This document shows, in pieces, positions 47,027 to 59,400 of a stretch of DNA of 64,000 nucleotides. A program made the translations under genes and the position numbers. The notes below the pieces were generated by a model. That model was not told where the DNA came from. It made no database searches and saw only the letters and a list, made by a program, of their open reading frames with translations. How positions within the stretch are numbered: position 1 is the first letter of the stretch; every line of letters begins with the position of its first letter. Origin of the DNA: Acheta domesticus (taxonomy: Eukaryota; Arthropoda; Insecta; Orthoptera; Gryllidae); the NCBI GenBank assembly GCA_031308135.1, contig JAHLJT010000631.1, positions 158,572,921 through 158,636,920 of the forward strand, in the 5' to 3' direction.

Positions 47027-47983
47027 AATATTCACCTTTTCTAAGCGAATACAATTAGAATTATTCTTCTCTCTCATGAGCAAATCCTTTTGTGCAGGGC
47101 CTAAGGAGGCATTCTGAACTTAATTCACTGGATTAGGCAAAATACAAAATTCCTTTGTTATATATTTAAAAGCTGGAAAAATTACGTTTAATAAATACAA
47201 CAAATTTTGTACTTCTGTCAAAATCCATCTAAAAAATGAATAACTTGTACTTTTCTGATCTCTCTCATCTATCTGAAATCGTATTTTCACATAAATCTTG
47301 CAGATAAAAAATAAAAGCTTTCCTTAAAGTCTAAGCAAGTATTAATTTTCCATTAAAATTATTGTCTAATTCGTATTTATAGAACTAAATATCAAACTGT
47401 ATACTACCATAAAGGCTTCATTATGTGAAAATAATAAACAGCTCTTTTTTGGGTCTCAAGGACAATTCTTGCGGCCAGCTTCTCTATTCTGTAGTTTAAC
47501 GGGGTTTCTCTTATCAACTCCAGGCGCTGGAGCAGAAACATAAAAAACGAGCTATGGACCGCGCGCAATCTTTCCTTCCTCTCCCTTGTCCATACATTAT
47601 ATAATTTCACATATCAGAGAATAGCAACTATTAATTACATTAAGAGCTTTAATTCTCTGTTCATAATTAATTAAAAACTGAATTATCTATTATTTGACTA
47701 AATAACAGTATTTTGTAATAGACTTGAGATTATAACTGAAAAATTCAGTAGATAATTTTCCTTTGAAATTCCCAAGTTTTCGAAAATTGTAAAAATTCAT
47801 TTTTTCATATCTTACTGCAAATGAAATATTGAAATTAGTGTTTTTCTTTCGTTAAATCTATTATTTATGGATATCTTGAAATAATGTTGTTATACATTTT
47901 TTGCAAGTAAAAGTAGGTTTGGTCTAACTTTGCGTGAAATAAAAGTAATTTTCAATTTTGTAAACATTTTTCCAAAAAAGGAT
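47027..47983. other. AT-rich sequence
   Basis: No feature is recognised up to the start of the large direct repeat. Confidence 0.4.
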
Positions 47984-50053
47984 TCATATTTTCCAATGAA
48001 TTTTCTCCCGTATATGTCAATAGACGGTAAAAAATAGTGCAAGTCTCATTTCCGACAAACTCTCCATAATTTCGAAAATTGCAAAAAGTTAACATTTCAA
48101 AACTACAAAATTAGCGTTATTTTTAGCTATAAACAAAATATTTTCTATAAAATCAGATGTTTAAGAAAGTACATGTACAAGATTTTGAAAAAAATAGTAG
48201 TTTTCATGTAATTTGTTTTAAATTAATGCGAACTATAAAATTTTTTTCTGAAACTCTTCTACAATCTTTTCTTTAATTTTTTTTCCATATATAAAACAAG
48301 GAACGCTTTTACGAACGATGTAGGGGGTATGATAAGAATTAGTTGATCTCTCTGAATTTGCAAAAATTATTTGTCAGAAATGTTGGATTAAGACAATTAC
48401 AGTTTTAAATGAGTCGTAATATTATACCACTTCCTAACTCGGAGGACGAGTCTTCACAAAAACAAATTGCTTGTTGAAAACACTTTCGCAGGTTCATGTA
48501 GTAGAAAACTGCATTGGAGCAGTTAGAAATAATGCAAGAAAATGTGGTGCTGTTGTGGCACCTCTAAGTATTTTATGTCATTGCAAGTTTTAAATTGTAT
48601 GCATGCTTGAATTTCATTTTTATGGTCACGAGGCATTTTATTTCTTGTTTGAAATTTAGTGAAGTACATGAAATGGTTTACTTTCTTCTTTTAATTTTTT
48701 CACTATAAATATTCAAGTCCATGGAACATGACAGCACACACCATTTGTAAACGTAATTAAATTTTCATGTTGTGCATTTATGCAATTCTGCAGGGACTAA
48801 ACTATTTCATAGAAATTCCAGATGATTCGTGAATGTACAAAACAGGATTTTGGTGATTATTTTAAAAATAGGAGGTATAAATATACGAAGCGTATCCAAA
48901 ATATCATTGTAAATAACTTTTTCATTCAATACAATACTCACGCCCTGAAAACGAATTTCTAATTTTAAGATTCATAGTACATTAATAATTTCTTAATTAC
49001 AAACAAACCGACACAATAACAACAAAAGTTCATAAACGGCTAAAGTCTTCCAAAATTTAGCTTCATGACTTTAACACATATTAAATAAGGATGGGAAAGA
49101 CGAATTAGTATAAATGTTATTCAACGAGGTTTTCTAACTGCTACCAAAATGTCGATGACCTTGTTTTCATAACTCGTATCTTTTCATGCAAAAGACGCCC
49201 TAGCTTTTGAATGGTATCAAAATAGGAGAAACAGTTGGGAGGTGTACGCAAGTGAACGGTCTAATAAATACCACTTACGAACCAAGATTCCAACCTGTGT
49301 ATTTTCAGTTGTGTTCGCTCTGCAGTATATACTATTACATACACACGCTATGGGTCGATAGCGTAGATGTATATTTTGACAATATGTGAATATGACATTT
49401 GATATAATTATGTCAATTTTAACCATGCCACATCTTCATGCGACAATTCACTATCTTGTTGGTTCCAAAAAGGTCGTCTGAATTTCTTCGATATGCAGAC
49501 TTTTGTGGTTTTCCTTGCAGCAAGTTTCCATTATTCGGAAGCGGTTTTTTTAATCCTTAGAAATACGTGTAAAATACTATGAAAGGTATTGAAAAATATT
49601 CTAAGATGTTTATCGTAGAACATTCTTCATTAAAGTAAGAAACAAATATTACTTCTTTCTATTTCAACACTACTTTCATGTCACAGAATTATTACCATTA
49701 CTTTACATCACAAATCAAACTACAAACATATTTTACAACGCTTCGGTGTATTTGACATTCTATGGTTTACTTTAGAAAAAAGGAGAACATTAGTTCAAGT
49801 ACATTCTAACTTTTCTCTTCAAATACGGAAGATAAGCGTGGTGAATGTTGGGAAGAAAATGAAAGAACGTCGAGCTGCAGATGGATCCTTAGGAATTCAT
49901 TTTAAAAGGTCAAGCATTGCTCTCTCATTTTCTTTCTGGAAGCTCCACTCACCCGTTCGTTACCCGGACCTCAGCATCTCGAGCTGGTAGGATGTCGCGC
50001 CCGGGTTTACCGGGAGGACGTCTTTAGGTCGGCGTTGTCGATCGCGGTACGCA
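47984..50053 (+). repeat. Large direct repeat, left copy (2.07 kb)
   Basis: It is nearly identical to 61934-64000, starting at the first base after the N gap and running to the window edge. The offset changes from 13,950 to 13,947, accounted for by five 1-bp indels (one gain, four losses), with a few substitutions. The content is AT-rich non-coding sequence. A short frame at 49207-49389 is frameshifted in the other copy, which argues against coding. Confidence 0.95.
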
Positions 50054-50155
50054 AGAACGGGAGAGAGGTCGTGCGAGAGACAGTGAGAAGAGCGGAAGAT
50101 GAGAGAGAAGATGGAGTGAGAGCGAGAGTGTGAGAGAGGGAGAGAGAACAAAGCA
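50050..50155. repeat. Purine-rich GA-type low-complexity run
   Basis: The plus strand is mostly GAGAGA, GAGTGAGA and GAAGA units, and the complementary strand reads as a Ser/Leu-rich frame. Confidence 0.7.
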
Positions 50156-50540
50156 GCGAGTGGGTGCTTGGCTAGACGACACCGAAGAGGTGGAGACGAC
50201 GGGAGATGTGGACGTAAAGAGCAGAAGGGGAAAAGGAGGGCCAGCGCCGCCCCTGCAGTATTCAGTAAATACGATCTGCTCTCCCTGCTGTGGCCTTTGT
50301 GGCGCGCTGCGTGGGAGACAATCCGGCGGGAAGCCAGGCGACGGGCCGCGGCCGGCTCTGCGGGGGCGGCGCCCGCTGCGCCCGCTCAGGAATAATGGGA
50401 AGAGAAGGCAGGAAGATGGGAGCGAAGGGAAGGCACAAGAACAAAGTAGCTGGGAAATCAAAAGAAAAACAATAGGAAGATATTCTAGGACTGTCATTGG
50501 CGAGATGGGAACCATTAGCCTACTCCAATAATTAGATCTG
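50156..50540. promoter_or_regulatory. GC-rich patch
   Basis: The CpG-rich core is at 50240-50395. Overlapping frames on both strands have no domain motif. Confidence 0.25.
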
Positions 50541-50559
50541 GAGGAGTCGGGTGTGTAGT

Positions 50560-50838
50560 TTACGCGAACACCAGGTGAATGTCGCTGAATCTTCTCACAC
50601 ACACACACTTACATGCACTACACTACCACATGTCTACAAACAAGTCTGGAGCTTAGAGCTTCTCCAAGCTGGCCCGTTGCTCAGCTGGTGGGAGAATCTA
50701 GATGGGGAAAACTATGCAAGCTGACGTGTAGGGCAGCGCCGGAGCTCACCATCCCCGTGATAAAACATGTACAAAACTCACGGGACTAATGACTACAACA
50801 GTTGAAGCGACCGTAAACACGAAATAATCAATCAATTC
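50560..50838 (+). mobile_element. SINE family B, copy 2 (5'-truncated)
   Basis: It shares with copy 3 a (CA)n stretch, CACTACACTACCA, CTGGC, GGGAGAATCTAGATGGGGAAA versus GATACTTGGATAGGGAAA, AAGCTGACGTGTAGGGCAGC, CTCACCATCC, CGGGACTAATG and CAGTTGA. It ends in AATAATCAATCAAT. The tRNA-like head is absent. Confidence 0.75.
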
Positions 50839-51472
50839 AACAACTGCAGAAATGAAGATGAGAATGACGAATAGCCGATAACACGAACTGGTAAAAGAAA
50901 GATGAAAACTAGTTGAATGGAATGAGGAGCAAGCCATTGTCGGGGAGGGATTCGGGGTAGATTGTGACGAAGTGAAGCATTAGGACGAGCGCCGCTGCAG
51001 GGGGGGTGTCCTCGCCCAGTGAACTCCCCGGGTGGGGCAGGAGGAAGTGGAGGGGGGAGCGGAGGAGTCTGCAAGGCGAGGAGGCGAGCGCCGCGCCGCG
51101 CCAGCCCGGCGCCCGACATCTGTAACGTATGTCGCCTCGGCCCCACAGTCACTTGAAAGGAACCTGCGACTTCTTTTCAGCCGAGTTTTAATCTTACGTT
51201 CATCTCTGAGGGGCGACCTCACCAGACGTCCCGAGGTGATTTTTCTTCTGGCTTTTCGTCATCTCCTTACGTTTTTCATCCGACCCCTCACGCCGTTATC
51301 TTCTTTCTAGGGGACGAAAGTTTCTCAAAATTTCTTTATTTCTTCAGCCAGTTGATCTTCTCACTTTTTGCGACCAGGAATGTTTCTGACGTTGTTGTTC
51401 TCTTACTGGAATGATTGCATTGTACTCTCCCTTGCCGTCGATTTCCACAAAGTTTGTTGCATCAGCCCCCTC

Positions 51473-51473
<1 letters not shown>
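50839..51473. other. Non-coding sequence with a GC-rich patch at 50980-51130
   Basis: The patch contains GGGGGAGCGG and GCGCCGCGCCGCGCC runs. No gene is recognised. Confidence 0.35.
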
Positions 51474-51518
<45 letters not shown>

Positions 51519-51519
51519 C
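51474..51519. repeat. (TTA)n microsatellite
   Basis: About 15 pure units, next to the 5' side of SINE-B copy 3. Confidence 0.95.
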
Positions 51520-51831
51520 AATACGTCGCTTATTATTAAGATACTATATTATCATCGACACAGGCACTTCAGGTCATCAAATGACGTCAACGCAGTACCT
51601 CTGACCTGGAGGTCCTAGGGTTCGAATCCGGCCAGTGTCAGGAGATTCGACACTAGCTAGTCGGCCAGGATACTTTCAGCCGCTCTATAGAGGAGAATAC
51701 TACTGGCCGCCTGCTCTGATTGGTAGTTTTCCGTGTATTCTCCCATCAACACCGGGCGCATGCCGGAGCAGAACCCTAACAAACAGGTCACGGACCTTGC
51801 GCGATCTTGTCCTACCCTCACACCTTAATCA

Positions 51832-51872
<41 letters not shown>

Positions 51873-52131
51873 CTACTACACTACCAAACATATCGGAAGA
51901 TCAGTTGCGAGCTAAGTGCTTGTCCTGGCTGGAGCAGTGCTCTGCTGATGCGAGATACTTGGATAGGGAAATCCAATCAGCCGACATGTAAGTCGGCACC
52001 ATGTCTCACCATCCAGCGGGGAAGACTGCTGCCACATCCTGCCATATAAACAAGTACTGCATTTACGGGACTAATGTACCATAGCAGTTGATGTGGAAAC
52101 ACATAATAATCAGTGAATTAATCAATCAATG
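51520..52131 (+). mobile_element. SINE family B (tRNA-headed), copy 3, longest
   Basis: A tRNA-like head with B box GGGTTCGAATCCGGCC (51618-51633) precedes a body shared with the copies at 11793-12235 and 50560-50838. The body includes GGCCGCCTGCTCTGAT, an expanded (CA)n at 51830-51871, CTACTACACTACCA, TAAGTCGGC, CTCACCATCCAGCGGG and GGGACTAATG. It ends in AATTAATCAATCAAT. The exact 5' end is uncertain. The (AATC)n-like tail differs from the TAA tail of family A and suggests a different LINE partner. Confidence 0.75.
51830..51871. repeat. (AC)n microsatellite inside SINE-B copy 3
   Basis: About 19 AC units. The matching place in copy 2 has a short CA run, so the array expanded from a family-internal seed. 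Confidence 0.9.
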
Positions 52132-54685
52132 TTTAGTCGAACTGAAAATAACTTTAATAAACTGAAAATTACTTAATCTCTAAATCGTGTATTGTTGTCA
52201 TTATTATCTTTATTATTTGTGCCGTCTTGTAGTATTTTCCTTTTATTTCTTGAATAAACCTGGGAATGTGTACAAAAAGAATGTGAACGATAGCTCTACA
52301 AGAACAAGCCATGTAAGTTCGTTATATTTTCTCCCATGTATTCTGTATCTTCAAGTACAGTTATATTTGAAACGATCAATTTACCAAGTAGCACATAGCT
52401 TTTTCCTTCTCTATTTGCACAGAATTTCCCACTTGATATGAAATTTATAAAATGAGTCACATTTACATTCCTTATTTTCATGTAAAATATGAAAAAACAA
52501 AAAATATCATATTTGCTAAGTTCTGGTCACGTACTTGTTATACTCTTATTTGTCAACAATAAATTAAATATAGTTTTCTGATAATGTTCATAAAATAGTG
52601 TGCTTGTAATATGCACTATTTTTTCATGTAAAACGTAAGAATATTTACTGACGTTTTCCCACTTGAAACGCAGATATTTTTAACGTGAAAATGCAACTTC
52701 AAAATAGTACTTGCCAGATGATACATAAACCATTGAGTGCGCCTATAAATATAAGACACTAAGGGTCGAGAGGGAAGGAAGTATGGAAGTACGGAAACGC
52801 AGGGCGAAGGGGGCAGAAATTGGAGCGGAGATGTTCCGGAGGAAATATGAACGCGCTGCATTGGACACAACACGAGACCTCTGGGGTCACGCGGGAAACG
52901 CGCCCTGGAGCAGTCGCCGTAATATCGCGCTGGAAACAGCCAACTGTTAGCGAATGGAGATTACTCGGCAAGGGAAGAAAATCAAGTTTATAAAGATAGG
53001 ACTGAGGGGAGGGTTTCTCCACGAGGCTGAGGGGAGAAGCCCTTATAGACCGGCAAGTTAAAGAAGATACTGGGCGCCAAATTTACAACACAGAAATACG
53101 TAGGTGATCTACAATTCTTAGACTGCTTTCAAAAGTAAATCCCTTTTTACACATCTCACATATATGAGGCGTTTTACTAACAATACATAAAACATCACAT
53201 GGGATTTTTATTTACCTGAATTATTATTTATTGGGATAGTTTATTTTTATTCATATTTTGTCATCTATCATTACTATAGTCTCGGAACAATTATTAACGA
53301 TTATAAATATTGTGAGGTAAATTGTGTTTCTTCGAGAAGTATATTACCTAATTTATACTAAACATTAATGGACAGAAACCATTCTTTTTCAAACTTGAAA
53401 CGAAAGTAGAATCATATATCTCTTGTAAATCAATGTTTGGGTGTTTCAACTTTGGTTTTACTTCGATTTTTTCAGCTTCTCATTTTTATTTATTGGGAGC
53501 TGTACTTATCATAAACAACTTTTTCATGCATTTAGAAGAACTGATTTCTTGGCTGCAACAACTGCTGTAATATGTTAACGTGAGGCCAGGCAGTTCGTAT
53601 CTTCTTTAACGTCCGCGCTCTTTAGAGCGGGGGCGCCTCAGGAGCAGGGCAAGGGCCACTGGCTGTGGCCTGCAACGCATTTCTGCCTTGTTTGCTTGGC
53701 TTTTGGGTATTAACAAACAGTTAGCGATGCCCTTGTTTATTTTTCATTATACTAGTGCCCTATTATGTACATATTGTAACGCGGATACGCGAGGCTGCAA
53801 TAAATTGAAATTCCTGTTTGTAATGTAGCTGTAAAATTAGCATTGTTTTGTTCATATTTCGCGAAGCAAAATTTGACTTTGATGGGAACGTTTTAAACAT
53901 CTTTCTACACATATGCATTACGAATTGTTTTTAGTTAATTAGCGCAATTTGGAATTTGTACCAGAACAACGCTTTTTTGTGGTTGCATTTCATGAATAGG
54001 TCAACACCCTGTGAATTGGATTGCAATTCTCCCCTTTTGATGAATATTGCTGTTCAAGCGAAATATACATCAATTCATTTAATAAGGATGACTACAATGA
54101 TCGCAGAAGGTTTAAAATATTTATTTCTTAGTAATAATGCGATTTTGGCATGATATGTGTTGAATACCCTTCACGACGCGATATATCTGAAATATTTAAT
54201 CCCGTTTTTTATTTCAAAATTGTTACTCAATATGTAGTTGGGTGCAATACTTCAAAGTTATTCTGCCAAAGTACATATTATTTTTACTCTGAGCTTACTT
54301 TTATTCTACATATACTCGTATTATAATATTGAAGTTCTTGATTATATATAGAATATAGATAGTGTGCCTCGAATTTATTAATAAGTTAAGTAATTATGAT
54401 ATTATTACATAATTATAAAGTTCTGTCTTACCTAACTCGCTGCTAACTAACGTTATAGCTAATTATTCCTGTTTACTACATTCAACAAAATTTACTTTGT
54501 CATGTACACAAATTATTATAAAATAATTTAGTGCTTCAAAGAAAAGTACGCACAGCTCTGAAGACTTTTTTTTATCAACAATCATGCGTAGGTTTTTACA
54601 AAATTTAATTTAGTTAATTACCTGTATGTAACAATGATAATAATAATGATAATATCAGTATTAATACTTTTTCTATTCATGGAAA
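52132..54685. other. AT-rich sequence with a GC-richer patch at 53585-53690
   Basis: The patch holds two neighbouring hairpins: CGCTCT/AGAGCG (53616-53629) and GGCCAC/GTGGCC (53654-53670). Elsewhere nothing is recognised. Confidence 0.4.
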
Positions 54686-55235
54686 ATGTTCGAACGCGAA
54701 TTTCGCATGGCCCATCAAATCACTCCTTCCTCTCGGCTGGCGTCGATGGAAGTGCCGGCGCGCAGAGGTGCCGCGTGACGCACGTCTCAATCCACCTGCA
54801 AATCGACGCCGCGTCGGCGCGCCCGCCGCCTCCGCTCCCCCACCCCGCGCACCCGCCCCCTCCGCTGCCGGCGCTTTCTCGCGAAGATGATCCGTGGGCG
54901 GGCGAGGCGCCGCGCCGCGCCGCGCCGGCACTCCAGCGCCGTCCGACGTCGGCAGCCCCTGGCGAGGGCGGCGGCGCGGACACGAGCGGTGGCGTTGGGT
55001 GTTGTGGTGGCGGCCGATGGGGCAACGGCGGCGGCGGTGGATACAGAAGCGGTGGCAGTGCGGGTGGCAGGGATGGTGACGGGGTGCGGGCGGGGACGGG
55101 CAGGGAGCGGGACGGGGTGGTCACGGGGAAACGGCAAGTAGCGGCTTGTGGCGACCAAGATGTTAGGGACTGGCACCGCGGTAGGTGGGGTGGGATTACT
55201 ACGGGAGGGGGTGATAAAGCGGGGTTTGTGGGAGC
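54686..55235. promoter_or_regulatory. CpG-rich, strand-biased island
   Basis: It is C-rich on the plus strand to about 54880, then G-rich with GGCGG(C/T) repeats. The 208-codon plus frame (54634-55260) is Gly-rich and the overlapping minus frames are Pro-rich. All are composition artefacts continued by the minisatellite. Confidence 0.3.
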
Positions 55236-55492
55236 GGGGTCGGTAATGCGGGGTTGGTAGGGTGGGGGTGGGGTTGGTAGGGCGGGGTTGGTAGGGCGGA
55301 GTTGGCAGGGCGGGGACGGTAGGGCAGGGTCGGTAGGGCGGGGTTGGTAGGGAGGGGTCGGTAATGCGTGGTTGGTAGAGCAGGGTTGGTAGGGTGGAGT
55401 TCGTAGGGCGGGATTGGTAGGGCGGGGTTGGCAGGACGGGGTGTTTGGGCGGATTTGGTATTGGCGGATTTGGTATTGGGTTGGTAGGGGCA
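55236..55492. repeat. G-rich 14-bp minisatellite
   Basis: About 18 imperfect units of GGGTTGGTAGGGCG are arrayed head to tail, degenerating at the right end (GATTTGGTATTGGC). Because 14 is not a multiple of three, all minus-strand frames stay open and read as PTNPALPTPPYQP-like peptide repeats, which explains the minus frames of 346, 267 and 159 codons. The G tracts of each unit could form G-quadruplexes. Confidence 0.9.
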
Positions 55493-56625
55493 GTTTTGAT
55501 GGGGCGAGATTGGTGGGGACGAATTTGATGGGAGTTGGTGGGGACGTGATTGGGAGCGGGATTGGTGATGGCGGGGTTGTCGGGGAGCAAGGACGGCGGT
55601 AGCGATGATGGCGGGGGCGGCGGAGTGGGCGGAGCCGTTGGCAGAGGCGGCGGCAGCCTCTTGTGTCACGCGGGGCATTGTCCGAGGCAGCTGCCGGAGG
55701 CACGAGCCCTTGCCGCTTCCGCCCCCCCCCGCCCACGCCCCGCCCCCGCCCCACCCTCACCCGCCCCCTCCCTCGACCCCCTCTCGCACTTTCGCCGTCC
55801 CTGCCTGCCTGCGCTCTTGCTCTCGGCCATTGTAGGCCTGGATGGGGACGACATTCTATCCTATAACGATCCCTTTGCTCCTTGTCTCACGTCTCTGCGC
55901 TGCGTCTCTCGGATGCAATATCTGCTCAGCTAGCCACTTCATCTCACTCCGTCTACAATGGTCCTTCACTCGCGCTTATTTATCTTTGTATTCGTCATTA
56001 TTGCTGTTTAGTGACGTTCATTTGTATCCTGAACTCTTTGAGCATATGTTCCTATTTACGTTTAGTTACCTCTTCACAGTTTCTAATTCAGTCTTCAATT
56101 CTTTTGCATAGTGAAGTTTGAGTAATTGAATAACTTTCAATTCTACTTTTAGAAGATACTGTATGTGAGCTAAACAAATAATACATAACATCTGAGCAAA
56201 ATACATATCTTTTGTGCTAATTTTTTTAAAATAAATACAAGAACGATTCTTAAAACGACGATTCATCGACAAGAAACAATTCCTATTAGTAACACAAGTA
56301 CAAGTTGTAAGCTTACATGTGCTGTACATATACAAGTACATTACGTTGTATTTCTCAATTGTCCGACGTAAAACCACTTCTAGACAAAACTTCTCAAAGA
56401 ATTTCCTGCTATTTTACATACAACAATGCACGGCTCTGGAGTGTTAGAAAAAAAAAACAATATCATATTTCAAAAACTTTGGATGATATGTTTTGCTCAA
56501 AAGTGAACATTTGTTACAGATGACACATTATTGCTATTAGGAGACTTAGAATTTGAAGAGTAGATACGCTGAAACACATACATCCTCTACAGGATCATCT
56601 TAGAAGTGCGTTCCAATCCCCTTTC
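55493..56625. other. GC-rich then AT-rich non-coding sequence
   Basis: The stretch 55540-55830 is GC-rich and C-biased from 55710. From 55840 on it is ordinary AT-rich sequence. No domain is seen in any frame. Confidence 0.35.
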
Positions 56626-56925
56626 ACCATTAGAGCCTCCCTCCCACAGGCGCCCTCCGCGGCCGCCTGCGCCCGGGGCCTTCAAGGGCTCTCCGTCCTT
56701 CGGCGGCGCCTGAGCTGCAGCCCTTTCCGAAGCGCTTTGTGCGCGGGCGGGCGCTCCCCCCCCCCGCGCCGCCGCCCGCGCCGCCGCCCGCTGCGTGTTT
56801 ACCAGCAGCACGTGTTTTGCGTCCGACAACAACGCCTCTTCTTGCGCGTCCCGAAACAAACTTTCTTCAAAGCGCTCGCGCCGGAGCAGCACCTTCGCGA
56901 GGCGCCATTGCGGAGGCAACGCCCA
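56626..56925. promoter_or_regulatory. CpG-rich island
   Basis: It contains a ten-base C run and CCGCCGCCCGCG repeats near 56757-56790. Frames are low complexity. Confidence 0.3.
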
Positions 56926-57130
56926 TGCTCACGTCACGCCCACGCACGCGCTCACGCTCTCACCCGCGCCCACACTCACGCCTAGCCCACGTTTACGCTC
57001 ACACCCACGCACATGTTTGCGTTCTCACTCACGCTCACGACGACGCTTGCGGCCACGCCCCCACCTACGCCCAAGAACGTTCCTGTGCTTATGCCCACGA
57101 TCACTCCCATGCCTATGCTCAATCTCATGT
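56926..57130. repeat. Degenerate hexamer array, YNCACG-type
   Basis: Many units of CCCACG, CTCACG, ACCCAC and CGCTCA occur in six-base register. This gives the His/Ala/Thr-rich and Arg/Ser/Pro-rich frames here (56739-57220). It decays to the right into CCTATGCTCAATCTCATG. Confidence 0.75.
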
Positions 57131-58425
57131 AAATGTCTTCCAAAAGGAAACCTTCATTTGGCATTTTATTTGTCTTCATATATTTTAATTGTGTATCACA
57201 TAGATTGCTGTTTAAAGTAATAATGATTCTCTTAGCGATGACAAGCCTCACTCATGGAAGGTCAATTTTTCAAAGCCCGACTGTAGAACCCATTTTTATA
57301 CAAAATGAAAAATCAATTGTTCCTGTTTAATCTTATAATTATAGAAATTATATTCAAGAGGTCAATCCCTGTATCAAACATAAGTAATCATAATCGAAAC
57401 TTAACTTATTTAGTATTACATAATGATGAAATGTTTATCAAGTGAACTGAACAATACGCAGAAACTACCTTTATAAGCGCTTTCTACAATTTTTTTAATT
57501 CCACGTTACCACAAAAATTATTTCAATTGGGAAAATCAAATGAAAGTGTTGTAAATATTTATGTTTAACCCACAATGAGGTAAAATACTATTTACAAACG
57601 TTTAGTTAAGGGTACTTGTATGTGAAGACAATAGAAATAATGGACAAAACTGGCCATTTTCAAACCCTAATTCCAGAAAACGTTGATACCGATGTTGACC
57701 ATATAATTATCTAAATATAATTCTACTATGAAATAATTTACAATTATAGATTTTTTTGAAATATTTTTAGTTGCTTAAAACTGCAAAATTTTTGAAAGTT
57801 CTGATTTTTATAATGAAGAACATTTAGTGCAGTCCACATTATTGTAAAAAGTGTCGTGAACCTAATCTGAAAATCATTGTTTTATCTCACATAGTTTTTA
57901 TTTGATACAACCTTTATATGATAAAATGTTTCCGGAATTTCACTTTCAATTTGGCAGTGCCTATGCAAAAACTCTGATCAGTCATCAACAAATGGATATT
58001 AAAATGTAAACACAGAACAAACAAGACAGCATCGCAAAATGCTGCTGTCGCCAAACTCTAGCAGAGCTACCAACGGTTGCAACAAAATTTATTCAATTGA
58101 AAATCTTCAGTAAAACAAAAAATAAAATGGAACAAAATGTAACATTTAAAAGGAGCACCACCGCCTGATATGAAATTTTAAAAGTGTTTTTTAAAACACT
58201 TCCCGAAATAATACTCGTATAAAACATACAAAATTTTGTTCAGAAAAAATGCAGACTTTTTATATAAACATTGAAAAAGAAACCTTTTTACTTTCGCGTC
58301 TTACGAATACCTCGTATTTTAAATTTTTACGTACCTTAATTACTTCTTGACAATTGCAATAAAATATCTTCAGACATAAAACCTTGCAGAAATTCCTCTA
58401 ATGCAACAACTATGTTATTAATACG
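57131..58425. other. AT-rich sequence
   Basis: No feature is recognised. Confidence 0.4.
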
Positions 58426-59400
58426 TCAGTAACCTTTCCCTTTATAACCATTAACTCTCAATGGCAGTAAACGTGACGAAAACAATCCACCCCCAAAAAT
58501 ATGTAGCCTGTCAACCCTTCCGCCACTAATCTGAAAACTCCCATCAACATTGAAGGCGCAGTTACTACCTTTAAATACCGGCGCCCTCGTGCAGTGCCAC
58601 AATGCTCCTGCGCCTCGCAAACGCTTCTCAACTTGAAGTAATTCGGTATTGTGATACTTCCGTCCGCCAGGGCTTCTTTATTCCTGCCAAGTCTGCACGA
58701 GATGTCCTTAACAGTGACAAGGCACGCCCGCGCTAAGTATAGCTCCGCCCACGAAGCCGCGTCGCCTTCACCTTGCTCGTTTTTGCGCCGCTGTCCGTTG
58801 GAGGTGTCAGACGTCTTCTCCGTTCCCATTAAGAGATCTCCAACGGCCTCCAGAAAGTTCTCTCACTTCTACGGAGACGTGATCGAGGAGGTGCTGCTGA
58901 GTCCGTAGAAGTTCCCGTACATTTTCGTTCGCTGCTTTCAAGGAACCTTCGAAAACAAATGGGCATATCCAATGAACATATCTGTGCAAATACAACTCTC
59001 AAAGTAAATGCAGTCTTGTCAAAGCAAAGGCACGGTGACACGAAAACGCTAACGTGAAATGGTTCTAGAAACCCTGAAATTGAAATTTCTAGGATTAGAC
59101 ATGTATCACTACGTTCGATGTGAGAATAAAAAGTTCTTGTGTGTGAATGATTTTTGAAATCTCTATAAACATGGGACAGGTAAACACATTCTTTACAAAA
59201 ATTATCCCAATATGTAATACAATCACTTACATTACACGATTTTTAAAGAAAATAATGAGTGGAGGACATAGTAGTCACAGAGGAATTTGAGGACTTCTGA
59301 AGTTATAATACAATTATATTAAACATTACATTATTTAAAATGTCTTCTTCAAGAATGCTGAGAATTTTTTTTTTCGTTTGCCTACCACCGCGTTCTCAAC
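58426..59400. other. Balanced then AT-rich sequence, unrecognised
   Basis: The stretch 58430-58900 has balanced composition with a 123-codon minus frame (58458-58829) and an opposite 85-codon frame. Neither shows a domain or splice-bounded signature. Confidence 0.3.

Noticed and set aside
49207..49389. A small conserved gene, because the same frame occurs at 63156
   Set aside because: The similarity is due to the large direct repeat, and the frame is shifted between copies by 1-bp indels.
54720..55760. Minus-strand frames of 346, 267 and 159 codons with PTNPALPTPPYQP repeats
   Set aside because: All three minus frames are open at once over a 14-bp minisatellite and GC-rich flanks, so this is a composition effect.
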